Positions 40,284 through 51,800 of a stretch of 64,000 bases of DNA are shown in pieces. Made by a program: the position numbers and the translations under genes. This DNA is from Gaertneriomyces semiglobifer (taxonomy: Eukaryota; Chytridiomycota; Chytridiomycetes; Spizellomycetales; Spizellomycetaceae). Position 1 is the first letter of the stretch; every line of letters begins with the position of its first letter. Where the stretch lies: positions 1 through 64,000 of the forward strand of contig JAHLKF010000038.1 in assembly GCA_025558075.1 (NCBI GenBank), in the 5' to 3' direction. Under the pieces are notes generated by a model. The model ran no database searches, was not told the DNA's origin, and saw only the letters and a program-made list of their open reading frames with translations.

Positions 40284-43200
40284 CTATCCAACTCTTGTTA
40301 CAATTAATCGTGACATACCAATATCGTTAATCTTGAAAGCATCCGTTCTATGTTCTACCGTCGTGGGAACATGCCAAATGATAAAGGACAATGTATTCAT
40401 CCAATTGGTTAAAGATTGGATGTGGGCACACATATTGAATCTTAAGGTTTGAAATCTTCCTGATGCATACTGTGTGGCAGATTCTGGATACGTGATTATG
40501 TTACTTTTGCTCATCACTGTTCCTTCTGGCATGTATTCTGCTTCAGAATCTCTAATCACATTACGGGCTTGACATAACCATTCGTATGCATTCACTTGAG
40601 TATTTAATGGATACATCCAAGAGAGAACAATTTCTACTGAGTATACACCGACGGATGGCAGTGTCAAAAATGAAACCCGATAACCATAGGAGGTTTCTGT
40701 GGTTGTACATGTGATTCCATTGGTCGAAATGTTCGGTAGGTAGTCAAAACTTAAATATCCATCGGTTCGGCTTGCTGTCAACCAATTGACTCCAGTGTAT
40801 TGAAAAACACCGATAGGAGTAGCGCCGAATGTAGAAGGTTTGTTAATAATATCGTTTGTATTCCAGTCGATCGTATCTTTGAACGCTAGGTTCCTTACTT
40901 TTTGGTTGTCCACACTCAAAACCTTCTTCAAGGGTCCACCCTTAAATTTCAAGGCGTATATCTGGGCGTACTTTGCACCTGTTGAACCCCCAATAATGGA
41001 TTTTGCAATCAATCGGTACGATTTGTAAGCAGGTGGGTTAGTAGTTATAACGATATTTAGTTCACGCAACAAGCCATTCGTAGTAGAACTACTCCAATTG
41101 AATGTTCCAGAAGTCACCTGTTTCCAAGTTGAATTATCATTACTAGCTGCAAGAACAAAATCTTTAATATCAAAGTATTGACTGCTTGCAGCAGTAGGAC
41201 TAGCAATGTAAACGGAAGTCAAAGCAATTGAAGTTTGCATGCCCAACTGAACCCATTCGCCACTGACTGCCGATCCATCCACTGTTGTGGATGCTGTCCC
41301 AATATACGAGTACGGCGCATTGGTTGAATATGGATCGTTAGCAGAAAACCAAGTGTTGCTGTTGTCCGAAACATATGGATTGTAAATTTTCCAAGCCGTC
41401 CACGTTCCCGAATATACACTTGATGAACTAGTAGTATATTGTCCTGTTAGAGCGCCTGTCATAGGAATGTCAGGAAACGTTGCAATTGAAAGAACATCAT
41501 CTTGCAAAGTGAGTCCATTCATCTGGACACCACCGGAACATACCAAGTTCTCTGTCACTACCTGATTTGCGGAAATGGTGCCTCGGATGTCCATCGAAAC
41601 AGGTGTGCCATTGAAAACCAAACGACCGACATAGCAATACGCTGAATTAAGTCCGCTAACAGATCGTATAATCAACCTGTATATCTTGAATGGCTTTGTT
41701 GTCGTTGGTGTCTGTACATTGACTGTTTGCGTTTGACCATTAATCCAAGATGAAATAGTCGATGAAAGAACGTGAATGAAGGTGGATCCATCGTTCGAAC
41801 CGACTAGGGTGAAATCCCTCACATTTCTTATATAGGTAGAACTTCCAGATATATCGAACGATGTTAAGAAAATGCCAACTGGCATCTGAATCTGAACCCA
41901 TTCTCCAGCAATGTTTGTCGAATTCACAATGGTTGTTTGTGAGCCTGCATACAGACCGGTGGTGACATCGTAACCTGATGTTGCTTCTGAATACCATCCT
42001 CCCCCGGCAGCAAAAACCGCATATGGTTGATACGTGGATGAGAAGATAGAACTTGTACTCGCAACATAAGTTCCATTCCCATATGCTTGGTTTGAGATGA
42101 TAGTGGAATTTGACGTCATGCTTAGCGGAGGGAATGCAACCACATCAGAAGTTGTTCCAACTGAAAGCCTTTCAGATACATCTATAGCGCCATGTTCATC
42201 TATAACGATACCCTTTTCCCTTTGACTGAGAACCCTGAGAGCACCGTTGTAGTTCATCAGGGTCGCTGTATTTCCACCACCAAAGGCAGTGCGTGCCTGC
42301 GCGTTGACATTAATATAGAGACCGGTTCCAGGACCGGCTCTAATTTGAAGAGTTGTTCTCGAATTGGAACCTGTTGATGAATTGACAAGAGAGTGCAGAT
42401 AGGAACCGTTAACATTCATTGTTCCATTGAAGGATCCTCCTAAATTGAGATTTCCTGTTGCAGACAAGGAATCAATACCGGTCAAGACTGGATTCAGTGA
42501 AACCGTATTGTTGCTAAATAGCAAATTGCTTCCATAGGTCACAGATGCTGGAACATTGATTAAATCAGTCGCATAATCGATCTTATCCTTGTAAGCCAAT
42601 CCCTTAAGTGCTGTTTTTGTTTCATATACGGTTAAATCCGGTTTTCCTGAGACTTCAGTGATCCATGACACTGACGATTTTGAAGCGAGGGCGCCCAATG
42701 TTGGTTTTGATAGAATGTCATTCCAACTCAAAGTGTCCTTGTATGCTAAAGCCTTCAGATTGGTTTTGACTTCAAAGGCGCCGAGATCTGACCCAAGAGA
42801 TATTGTGCTCCCTGTTTTGACCAACCCTGTTCCAACCGTGAGATATGATAAAGAATCCACATATGTTTTCGTTGTGAGATCAGTGGCTTTGTTAATGATA
42901 TCTGTTCCATTCCAATCCAGTGTATTCTTTGTACTCAATGTTCCCAAAGTTGGCTTGTTCGCCACGTCTGTCGTCCAAGATACACTGGATTTGGCAGCGA
43001 GGGCACCCAATGTCGGGCGCCCGGTTAGATCATTATAGGCAAGAGTGTCCTTGAACGCAAGAGCCTTTAATGAACTTGTCTTTACAAAGGTCGAGAGATC
43101 TTCACTTAAGGACAATGTATTGCCTGTTTTGGTTAATCCATTTTCGACGCTGATATAGTTAATACTTTCTATATATGGAAGAATGTATTGCTCATATGCT

Positions 43201-45621
43201 TGATAAATCATGGCAAGGTTGGGAACAGTTGAAGGATGCTCTTGAAGGATCCCGCCTTGGTTGATGAATCCGCTTTGCAAGTGCCTATCATGTGTGAGGA
43301 TGGCAGTAGAGATGCTATCATCATCAGTCCGTCTTAGGATAATGTCCAGGTGTCCAGGCTGTGTGATAGGAATTCCGTTGGCATCGTATTCCAAAATTGA
43401 TCTTTCAATTCCTTCTTCGGTGAATTCTGACTGGATTTTCTCTGTCCATTTAGTGCCCCACGAGTCTACAAGGACAGTACGCTCTAGATTTTGATCTCTA
43501 CCTTTGAAAATTGGAGGGACTCCATTAAGGCATCCTCCACCACCACCTCCGCCTCCCCCTCCTCCACCGCCTCCTCCAATTCGTCCAGTATTCTTCAGAT
43601 TTGTTGGATCGACTGGAGGGGGAGGCGGAGGTGGAATGGGGGGGTCTGGCGGATCGGGCAATCCTGGAGTGATTTCTCCTGTTGAACCTCCTCCTCCTTC
43701 ATTATCTCCTTGATACGTATCCTTGAATGTTGTACCGCCATTTTTGTTTGTAGGACCGAGAGGTGGCTCTTTCGTCATGAGCGGACCGGTTGAATTTGTA
43801 ATTGTTACAATACCTGTCAGGGCATCGGGAGGAGAAACGATCAACCCGATTCCAACGACCCCACGAACAACGGGCAAGGACGTATAGGCAGTCAAAGCAG
43901 CATCCAGACCAGTGACCTGCCCAGCCAATGATGTAGCGATTCCTTGCAAACTTGTTACATCGCCCTTCATCAAAGCCTGCGCTACTTGCACTCCAGTAGC
44001 AACTGTATTCACTGTATCGACGACTCCTGTCAAGCCTGTGACTTGAGCCCCTAACGAAATCAAGTCGGACTGAATTTGGTTCTTAGCAATGTCCAAGTTG
44101 TTGATATTTCCTTTGTTGGTGGTGATATCGCTCGAGAGAAGGTCGCTCTTCAATTCTTGCTGCTGTACTCGACTCTCAACAGCATCGATTTTGTTATCCA
44201 AACGAATGTCTTCATTCTTCAAACTGTTGATCTCATTATCAGTTTCCAGTTTGTTCTGGTCAGTCTTTTCGTTAAGATCCGTCACTTTGTCGTCGAGGTT
44301 GTCAATTTGACTCTGTGGATTCAGCACGGACACTTCATACGAAAAGGGATTCGATTGGACAACAGTGACATTACTAGAGCCGGAAATAACAGTCTTTCCA
44401 ATGACTTCGTCACCTTCTCGTCGCAAGGAACCGCCATATGTTAACTTGGACGAAATCACATTGTCAATGATACTAATGGAATCTCCTGCCGTGTAGGCAT
44501 CCACTGACAACTTGTTATTTACTACTTTAACCGAAGTACCGTCCGCGATGTTAGTAACATTCACTTCGAGTTGGTTCGACTCATTGATATTGAGTGTCGT
44601 ATCATGATTAACCTTGATCAACTTGCGTCCGTGCAACGGCACCGATATCCACTGCTGAACCAGCCTCACTTTGCATCAATTGGTGTACGTAAGCAGCAGT
44701 TGGTACTTGAGTGGGTTCCGTGATATTGTAGTCAACATTGCTATGTATCGTTGGAGCAGACAATATGTTGAGGGTGTTGTTGTATGTGAAATTTGCATCA
44801 GAGTCGAAACCCGATAGACCACTATAGAAGGGAATTCGGTATAAGCCGTGCGACCTCAACGCCAAGCGACCGGACGTTTGTTGAAAGTCGTCACTGACTT
44901 GGAGTTTCACCAGCATGCCGTTTTGAAGATAATCATCCAGTCCGAGCGGCAACTCGATGTCCAGCCAGTCTGGCATATCAGGTGCTATACCCCCAATATC
45001 GTTCGCCGTATACACTCTGATCGCTCCCGCCCCTTTTGCTATCTCTTTGGTATCAACTGTCAATTGGTCATCCTCAACAAGAAGTGGCTCTTTGAATCTC
45101 AACTTAACCACATTATCAGTGTCCTTCACGATAGGAAGTTCATAGGTTTCCTTTTCTTCACGGACAACGGTCAATTTTCCTTCTCCATCCAATGTTAAAG
45201 AAGAATCAGTCACCAAACTCAAGCCGTGTTCAGAGATTCCAAATGGAGCCCCACATTTTAAATCAATCACATCATATGTATCCTCCCTCTCAACAGTCAA
45301 AGGGAATTCCGCAGCGACAGATCGACGCAAGGCGATACCGGATTGATTATCAACCTGAAAGTCCTCCTCGTTGTACTTTAATGACACGGATGCTACGCCA
45401 TCTTCGGTCGTTGAAGACAAAGGTTCAGAGGTTTTTACCGTGTTGACCTCCAATGGTCCATTCTTATTGCTTATTTCTTCAATATGGGCTTTGTGAAAAT
45501 CTTTCAGCTCTACATCATCTCCAATTGCTTGTAACCCATCACCGGAAACATAACCACTGAAGATATTAGTGTTGGTCAATAACCGTAACCCTGTTGCGGT
45601 CCGTGAATTAAGACCGGACAT
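40284..45621 (-). pseudogene. Giant fibre of element B, about 1779 aa, one frameshift
   Basis: Frame one runs from ATG 45621 to about 44630, where two bases are missing relative to D; the main frame then covers 44669-40284 (1461 codons). The order of domains is as in D: N-terminal anchor (SGLNSRTATGLRLLTNTNIF), coiled coil, a hinge with a run of prolines and a run of glycines, shaft, two discoidin-like domains and C-terminal knob. The shaft of B has extra KALAFKDTLAYNDL / RPTLGALA repeats that D lacks, so repeat number varies between copies. The N-terminal 330 and C-terminal 700 residues are almost identical to D. The frameshift may be a lesion or an error. Confidence 0.8.
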
Positions 45622-45692
45622 TTCGAGAACCAGTCGAACCAGGTTATTTATTACTATATGGTAAAGCTTTTTTCACACAATCAAAAGGAAAT

Positions 45693-47348
45693 CTAGGATC
45701 TCTTCACACGCTTAGCAGGTCGCTCATCTATAGCATCCTTCCGCTTCTTCTTTCTAATTGTCACGGTAGGTTCAGCAGTACCACGATAAGCACCTGCCGA
45801 TGTTACGAGAGCAACATCCGGTTGATCGGAACCTCCCTTACCGAGTTTTGCAAGAGGACGGACAGCTGATCCACGTTGGATGGAAACATTATCTACGTCC
45901 AGAGCTGGTGCTCTGATCGGGGCTACATTCTCCATCACCGCCTTCACCTGTCTTCCCCAAGTTCGCATTTTTATACGACGGTCGAGTTCCTTTGGGTCCT
46001 CAGCGTGGAACTCTTGAATATCCATTCTTGGCAATGCAGACGGTGCTGATCCAATTCTTGCTCGCTTCTTGACCTGTCTTTCATCGGGCTGCCTCATAGC
46101 AGGTCGTTTCGTACCTTTGACCAGTTTCACATCACTTCCACGACGTCCAGCTGAAGATTCAATGGATGAAGCGGTATATGGACCATCGTTAGCAACACTG
46201 GACACGGTCCCTACATTGTGCTGTTGACTTACCGTTCTGGCATCCGCCCATGGCATGAGGATGTCTACCTTTGTAGAAAACGGTTTACCCACAGATGATA
46301 TCTCCGCACCTCCAGCCGTGTGCTTGACTGTAACCAATTTGCCAACATCTTCAACAACAGCTGCTTCCATTCCAGTCGATACATGCGGTGTGCTTCCGAT
46401 AGGTGCATCCAAGACGACATCCTTCTTGGACTTCTTACTGTAGGGAACATATCGTGCTTCTTTTCTTGTTCTAAAAGGAGTCCTTGCCGGTTGATTAGAG
46501 ACTTTCTGGTAGAAGGCATTCTGGTCGAGGATGCGTTGGACTGCAGATGGATCATCACGTTCATTCGCAACCAATCTGCTAGGTGCATATGCTTGTACAG
46601 GACTTGATGTGTCTACGATTTCTTCGATAGGTGAAGAAGGAGCCGGTTCACGAGGCACAATGCTTCCAGGAAATGTTCCTGGCATCGGATAGTCAATGTC
46701 CATATCCTTGACTTCAACATCGGCAGGAATAGACACGCCCGTCGCATAATTGACATGCCCCAAACCGGTAACGGGATCAACTGTGACTTCACGTTCTTTG
46801 GTAAGGATCACCCTATCGATACTTCTTCCCATCTTGTTACTTGGTTCTTCTATGACTTCCCGTGTGCCAATAGGGACCTCAAATCGCAAGCCAGTAACGG
46901 CAGTAGTGGCGGCGTCATAGTGGTATACGTTACCACCTTGATCAGGAATGGCAAAGTGTGAAGAACTTGTACCGGACGTGGTGTTATTCCTTCGGCTCGG
47001 TGTCACTTTGTCCAGGTATCGTTCTTGGGCACGGTAGTCTTCTTCAGCCTTGATGAATTCGAGAGCGTCTTTGTATGCTTTGGTGTAGTGTCGCTTCTCA
47101 GACATACGAAGCTCCTCTTTACTGGTCAGCTGTTGAGGCTGGTAGAGTTCCGCCGTTGCCTTCTTCGTAGCATTGTCCTTGTCATGGATGTTCCGATTCC
47201 AGCTGTATACTACCTTTGGTTGTCCGTATTCATCTATCTGGTCATAGTCTACAGCGAAACCCATCTGCTTCCTTTGAACGTTCGCCACGGGACGTTGGTT
47301 ATTGATCCCATTCTGACTTAGAATGTTCGCCCTGTACGGAGCCGACAT
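45693..47348 (-). CDS. Unknown 551-aa structural-module protein (element B copy)
   Basis: Intact, ATG at 47348. Same length as the D copy, with scattered substitutions. Ends in the same basic NLS-like tail. Separated from the fibre by about 70 bp that contain AAGCTTTTTT, and divergent from the 102-aa gene with a 98-bp shared upstream region that is conserved in A, B and D. Hydrophilic with low-complexity stretches; function not recognised. Confidence 0.8.
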   Translation of the reverse strand: MSAPYRANILSQNGINNQRPVANVQRKQMGFAVDYDQIDEYGQPKVVYSWNRNIHDKDNATKKATAELYQPQQLTSKEELRMSEKRHYTKAYKDALEFIKAEEDYRAQERYLDKVTPSRRNNTTSGTSSSHFAIPDQGGNVYHYDAATTAVTGLRFEVPIGTREVIEEPSNKMGRSIDRVILTKEREVTVDPVTGLGHVNYATGVSIPADVEVKDMDIDYPMPGTFPGSIVPREPAPSSPIEEIVDTSSPVQAYAPSRLVANERDDPSAVQRILDQNAFYQKVSNQPARTPFRTRKEARYVPYSKKSKKDVVLDAPIGSTPHVSTGMEAAVVEDVGKLVTVKHTAGGAEISSVGKPFSTKVDILMPWADARTVSQQHNVGTVSSVANDGPYTASSIESSAGRRGSDVKLVKGTKRPAMRQPDERQVKKRARIGSAPSALPRMDIQEFHAEDPKELDRRIKMRTWGRQVKAVMENVAPIRAPALDVDNVSIQRGSAVRPLAKLGKGGSDQPDVALVTSAGAYRGTAEPTVTIRKKKRKDAIDERPAKRVKRS

Positions 47349-47446
47349 GATGATGATTATTTCACTTCACTATTAATCAAAAGTTACTTGATAGGAACGA
47401 AAAAAAAACTCGGTGTCTTCTATTAAAAGGAACAAGTCCTTCAATC

Positions 47447-47755
47447 ATGCCGTCCTTCTTGAAAGGTATTGGGTCCAGAACCAAGACACTGTTCTCGAAT
47501 GCCCCTAGTCTTTTCAATAAAGCAAGAACATTTGCATCCACTGCCGTCCGCCATGCCGGGACCTTCAACCGGAGAATCCAAGATATCAACCGTGCTGTGC
47601 AAAGTACGCCTGAACTGTTTAATGACAAGGTAAGAACAGGTATTCAGAGCGTGAGTAACAAAGCAGATACCGGCATCAAAAGACTGGACACGTTGCATAC
47701 AAAAGGAAACGAATTTATTGACAAGGTAAGAAAGGGACAACCGATGCCGACATAA
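47447..47755 (+). CDS. Small structural-module protein, 102 aa (element B)
   Basis: An intact copy starting MPSFLKGIGSR. The amphipathic N-terminus and charged helical body are kept relative to A. In B the next gene (capsid) converges after about 100 bp; the 220-aa gene seen in A is absent. Element A's insertion in D is in this same gene. Confidence 0.78.
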   Translation: MPSFLKGIGSRTKTLFSNAPSLFNKARTFASTAVRHAGTFNRRIQDINRAVQSTPELFNDKVRTGIQSVSNKADTGIKRLDTLHTKGNEFIDKVRKGQPMPT

Positions 47756-47859
47756 AACATAAACATTCATGTATAGCTACCAAAACCTCAGTCATCTTTT
47801 CCCTAAAAGCTTTTTTTCTTCATAATATCTTTCCCTTTGATTCAAGTCATATTGCATCT

Positions 47860-49110
47860 TCACACAACTGTTACCGCAGATCCTACTGCCAATGTGACAT
47901 TCTCATGCAAGGTTGAGAGTAAACGGACAGTAACAGGTACAGATCCTTCGTGCCTCGTCGTAATTCGCATAATACCGTCTGTACCAGTGAAACTTAGAGC
48001 CGCGGTTGAGCCTTCATCTTTACTCTGGAAGGAATAGCCAAAGTTGAACAACTGAGTATCGTAGTTGTAGTTCAAATCCATGCTACCGATTTGGTCAAAG
48101 TTGTTATCTGAAAGATGGGTAACGAGCAATGTGGTCATATCCGTCGGAGAATGCGTAAAGCCTGTTATTCCCGAGGGGATGGTCAATGCACCCATGCGAA
48201 TCCACCACTCCCTCAGTCCATGCGAACTGTAGGATAAGTTGTTGTCCTTGGTAGGGTCTTGGACAGCGTTTCCATCAATGTACATACACGAGATGCCTTG
48301 GAGGGACCGAATTCCGGACATATGTAACATATAAGTGTTCAAGGAGCTTCCACTTGATGCATTCTCCACTTGCGTGGAGCGTACATAATCGTAGAACACC
48401 GACTTCCCTTCGGAAATTGCTCGAGTAGTCGCGATCACAAAACTAGGGGGAGGGGTAATAAACGGCACGAGACAGCGGATGTTAGAGATTCTCACTTCAG
48501 CGGGCTGCCCACTTACGCCCACAAAGAACGCAGCAGGATCAGCCAAAGTAATCTGAATCTCCATGGCTTGATCAGGTAATGCCCATACATGGAAAAAGGA
48601 ATCGTTTGTAGGGTGGCAGAAGCCTACCAACGGGTGATGGTTCACCGTGACGGTCGAAGTAGAACTAAACAGGTCAGTACGATTGTAACCCGACATCTTT
48701 GTGAGAAGTGCCTTGGTGGATGTAGGAAGGTTCTTGTAAACATCAGCTAGATAAGCATTATAATTAGGAATGTTCACCACGGTCTCCCCACCGGCTTTAA
48801 TCACAAGAGTTTGGATGATAGCATCGGCACCAAGCTGGGTGTTCTTCACACCCGCTCCCGCAGGGAATGGTGTACCATCCGTCTTGTAAATGGAAAGGTC
48901 CCAGCTCAACACCAACTTTTGCAAGATGAATGAAACTTGGTTAGAATCACACTTGATGCGAATAAGTGTTAAAGTGCGAGCCTTGGTCGTGTACTCTGCC
49001 TGTCCAACGGGACTGTAAATAGTAACCCCTTCACCACGAGGATCCGAGTAGCTACGGGCAAATGTATTTGACGTTGCAAGCCAATTGCGTGGAACAGCGA
49101 CTTCACTCAT
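47860..49110 (-). CDS. Candidate double jelly-roll major capsid protein, 416 aa
   Basis: An intact version of the frameshifted A gene. Beta-rich with many short hydrophobic strands, no signal peptide and no coiled coil. Recognisable pieces are an N-terminal EVAVPRNWLATSNTFARSY, a central FFHVWALPDQ region and a C-terminal beta segment (GTDGIMRITTRHEGSVPVTV). At 416 aa it is short for a PLV capsid protein (usually over 450). The assignment relies on its place between packaging ATPase, penton candidate and fibre, and on the absence of any other candidate; structure prediction would settle it. Confidence 0.7.
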   Translation of the reverse strand: MSEVAVPRNWLATSNTFARSYSDPRGEGVTIYSPVGQAEYTTKARTLTLIRIKCDSNQVSFILQKLVLSWDLSIYKTDGTPFPAGAGVKNTQLGADAIIQTLVIKAGGETVVNIPNYNAYLADVYKNLPTSTKALLTKMSGYNRTDLFSSTSTVTVNHHPLVGFCHPTNDSFFHVWALPDQAMEIQITLADPAAFFVGVSGQPAEVRISNIRCLVPFITPPPSFVIATTRAISEGKSVFYDYVRSTQVENASSGSSLNTYMLHMSGIRSLQGISCMYIDGNAVQDPTKDNNLSYSSHGLREWWIRMGALTIPSGITGFTHSPTDMTTLLVTHLSDNNFDQIGSMDLNYNYDTQLFNFGYSFQSKDEGSTAALSFTGTDGIMRITTRHEGSVPVTVRLLSTLHENVTLAVGSAVTVV

Positions 49111-49196
49111 GATGTTTTTTCTGATCTGTGGTTGTTTCGCAGGAGAAAATATAAACAGGAAGACGTTGTTTACACATATGCAACAAAAAAAATTAC

Positions 49197-49730
49197 TTAG
49201 CCGAAAATACCACCGTACGGATCGGAATATCCGGTGTCGTAGTAACCTTTATCCTCAATACTAGATTCATCCGAACTGTCGCTCATATGCACCGTTACTG
49301 TTGGTCTGGTTTTTGCTTGTGCTTTGGTTGGAACTACGCTGCTCATTCTCTTACGCCCTTTCTTCTTCACCGGTGCTTTCTTCGCTTTCTTCTGTTCCCT
49401 TTCACGTCGTTTCCGTTCTTTCTCTTCCTCTAAAATTTTTTTCGCTTCTTCTAATCTCTTCTTCCTCTCCTCCTCAGCATCCAACTGACGCTGCCGTGCA
49501 TGCATTTCCTTCAGCTTCTTACTTCTCACCTCATTAGCTTTCTTGAGCGACTCCCGTTGCTTCTCACTCATCGGCTGCTTCTTCTTGACGGGTTTAGGGG
49601 CTGCTTCAGGAACTGGCTCTTGAACCGGTTCATTATCAGGCTCATTTATAGAGTCATTTTCCAGCGACTGTTCTTCGGGAACTTGCTCCTCGGGAGCGTT
49701 CCCAGTGTCGGAATCTTCTTCTTTTTGCAT
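49197..49730 (-). CDS. Charged coiled-coil structural-module protein, 177 aa
   Basis: Nearly the same as the 178-aa A protein, with an acidic N-terminus, a K/R/E-rich helix at about 50-125 and a tyrosine/glycine-rich tail. The changes are mostly in the N-terminal third (one-residue length difference). Probable DNA-condensing or scaffold role by composition. Confidence 0.72.
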   Translation of the reverse strand: MQKEEDSDTGNAPEEQVPEEQSLENDSINEPDNEPVQEPVPEAAPKPVKKKQPMSEKQRESLKKANEVRSKKLKEMHARQRQLDAEEERKKRLEEAKKILEEEKERKRREREQKKAKKAPVKKKGRKRMSSVVPTKAQAKTRPTVTVHMSDSSDESSIEDKGYYDTGYSDPYGGIFG

Positions 49731-49807
49731 TTTTCGTTGAAGGGAATTGTGTTAAGGAATTGAATCGATTAACCAGTTTTAACATTTGAATTTGAAAAAA
49801 AAATATT

Positions 49808-50524
49808 TTAGTAAAGATCATCGGAATCATCTGTGAACGCATAGGTCACCGTTAGAGGGGACCGGAGCATGACCTCTCTACCGGTCATACTGTCGATGAG
49901 ATGGAATTCAACCCGGCTGATTGTGTCGTCAACTTCAAACCACGACGGGTCTGGGTTAGTCCATGTCACGACGTCGCCAAAGGCATCTGGGACCACGGCG
50001 AGCAATGCTGTATCGGCGCCTTCGTTGAAATCGTTGAGGAAGTGAATGCCTTTGACTGGAATATTTGAAGTCAAGATGAGAGGGTAAGCGGCACTTAGGT
50101 TTACTGGATTCTGCATGGTGATCGAAGTCGCCGGTTCAGTTGCATTGTATTGAGAAGAACCAACAAGAGCATAGGCAGTGGAACCGTCCGTGGAAGGCAA
50201 GACGGAGAATTCGGAAGCAGCAGCAATGGTAAGTTTCCTAGTGGTATTGGAATAGGAAACCGTATAGGATTGCGTCCCCGCAGCGGTCATCGCACGTGCC
50301 AGTTCTTGTGGGAAATCAGCAACGGTATAATTACCTGCATCGATACGAGCAGCTAGCGGTGTATCATTCCCGTTCTCTTTGAAGAGCAGTGTATTGTTCT
50401 CTTCATTGATAAGGTCCCAGTCCTGGGTGAAGCTGACACTAAGGACTTTGAATGCCTCGCATCGTTTAGGCGGAACACTGAAGGATCTTGCCTTCAAGGA
50501 GCAGTATATGTGTTGGTTGAGCAT
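49808..50524 (-). CDS. Candidate penton / minor capsid protein, 238 aa
   Basis: Intact. The ATG at 50524 is the first in frame; the open frame extends upstream only from a TTG. The N-terminal 26 residues (MLNQHIYCSLKARSFSV...) are basic, followed by a beta-rich body including DAGNYTVADFPQELARAM and the final strand TVTYAFTDDSDDLY. Single jelly-roll penton proteins of Polintons have this size and a comparable start. Divergent from the ATPase. Confidence 0.65.
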   Translation of the reverse strand: MLNQHIYCSLKARSFSVPPKRCEAFKVLSVSFTQDWDLINEENNTLLFKENGNDTPLAARIDAGNYTVADFPQELARAMTAAGTQSYTVSYSNTTRKLTIAAASEFSVLPSTDGSTAYALVGSSQYNATEPATSITMQNPVNLSAAYPLILTSNIPVKGIHFLNDFNEGADTALLAVVPDAFGDVVTWTNPDPSWFEVDDTISRVEFHLIDSMTGREVMLRSPLTVTYAFTDDSDDLY

Positions 50525-50599
50525 GGCTTTCACGGAGACGACGTTTATCAAAAAGAACTCTTCTATATAGTATAGCAGACAAAGTTTTAATTCTTTCTA

Positions 50600-51322
50600 A
50601 TGACCCTGTATAAACCGAAAGCTATCTTCCCAAAGAAGGGGAAGCATAGGGACGCCCGTATTCCTGAAGAATTGGCGGATATTCCATTGTGTACCACGTT
50701 ATGCGCGCCACGAAAATCCGGAAAATCTGCATTAGTGTGCGGTTTGATCAACGATGTCTACGCGAAAGTCCACAATCGCGTTATTATCATGAGTGACACG
50801 GTCGAGTATGATGCGTCCGTGAGGGAACTTGCAAAAAATACCAGGCACAAGAACATTTTCTTCATCGACGACGTTTCCAATAATAGTATCAAAGCAATCA
50901 TTGAAGAACAAAAGGCGCTCTTCAAAGAGAATGGATCCACCTTGTTACTATTTATAGACGATGCCGCAGATGGTGCAAGGAGTAAAGACTTGGCGGCAGA
51001 ACTAGGAAAGCTGTACACCAAGTCGAGGCACTTTGGCGTCTCGGTGATCGTGGGGATCCAAAGCGTGAAGGGGCAACTTACTAGCAAACACAAGAATTGT
51101 ACCACTGAATGGGTGGTATTTCGGAACTCTAACCAGGACATGAAGGTGCTTTCAGAAACATTAGCATCCGCTTTCAAAACATCGAAAGAAGTACTAGAAT
51201 ACCTGACTGAATGTACAAAAGAACGCTTTTCCTTTTGTTACATTGATACCACGAAGAACAATGCATCCGACATGTACAGGTTCTGCGACTCGGAGGGCTT
51301 CAAAGAATATTTTGATGAATGA
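50600..51322 (+). CDS. Genome-packaging ATPase, FtsK/HerA (A32-like) family, 240 aa (element B)
   Basis: Walker A APRKSGKS (residues 36-43) and Walker B LLLFIDD (about 115-121) are identical to the A copy. Synonymous differences to A are concentrated around 50765-50830 and 50990-51130, while 51140-51240 is nearly identical, a pattern of mosaic exchange. The stop codon marks the end of similarity between A and B in this half. Confidence 0.9.
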   Translation: MTLYKPKAIFPKKGKHRDARIPEELADIPLCTTLCAPRKSGKSALVCGLINDVYAKVHNRVIIMSDTVEYDASVRELAKNTRHKNIFFIDDVSNNSIKAIIEEQKALFKENGSTLLLFIDDAADGARSKDLAAELGKLYTKSRHFGVSVIVGIQSVKGQLTSKHKNCTTEWVVFRNSNQDMKVLSETLASAFKTSKEVLEYLTECTKERFSFCYIDTTKNNASDMYRFCDSEGFKEYFDE

Positions 51323-51800
51323 AAACGCCCAGTGGAATTTTTGGAATGGTTCCTTCGCCGAAAACGCCCAGTGAAAAATTCCCAGTGTTTTGCTGTTGAA
51401 ACGCCCAGTGAAAAATGCTCAGTGTTTTGCTGTTGAAACGCCCAGTGAAAAATGCTCAGTGTTTGGTTATTGAAACACCCAGTGAAAAATGCTCAGTGTT
51501 TTGCTGTTGAAACGCCCAGTGAAAAATGCTCAGTGTTTTGCTGTTGAAACGCCCAGTGAAAAATGCTCAGTGTTTGGTTATTGAAACACCCAGTGAGAAT
51601 CTTCAAAAATCACTAAGTCCTAAAATCACTGGGCGTTTTGTGTAGTTTTCTTTATGCAAAAATCACTGGGCGTTTTGGTGGAATGTTCTGTAGTCAAAAA
51701 CCTCTGGGCGTTTTGGTGGAATGTTCTGTAGTCAAAAACCTCTGGGCGTTTTGGTGTAAGTTTCCGTAGTCAAAAACCTCCTCTGGGTGTTGTGGGAGAG
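51323..51800. repeat. Inverted iteron arrays, candidate replication origin
   Basis: On the left, eight copies of AAAC(G/A)CCCAGTG in the plus orientation (51323 to about 51597), mostly in 37-bp units that also contain CTCAGTG. On the right, six copies of the complement, CACTGGGCGTTTT or CCTCTGGGCGTTTT, at about 51627-51800. Between them is a short A/T-rich hinge. Direct repeats that flip orientation about a centre are typical of helicase-loading origins. The array sits between the structural module and the SF3 helicase gene. Confidence 0.85.

Noticed and set aside
51323..51800. CRISPR array
   Set aside because: The repeats are contiguous 37-bp units without unique spacers and invert orientation halfway; the context is eukaryotic and viral.
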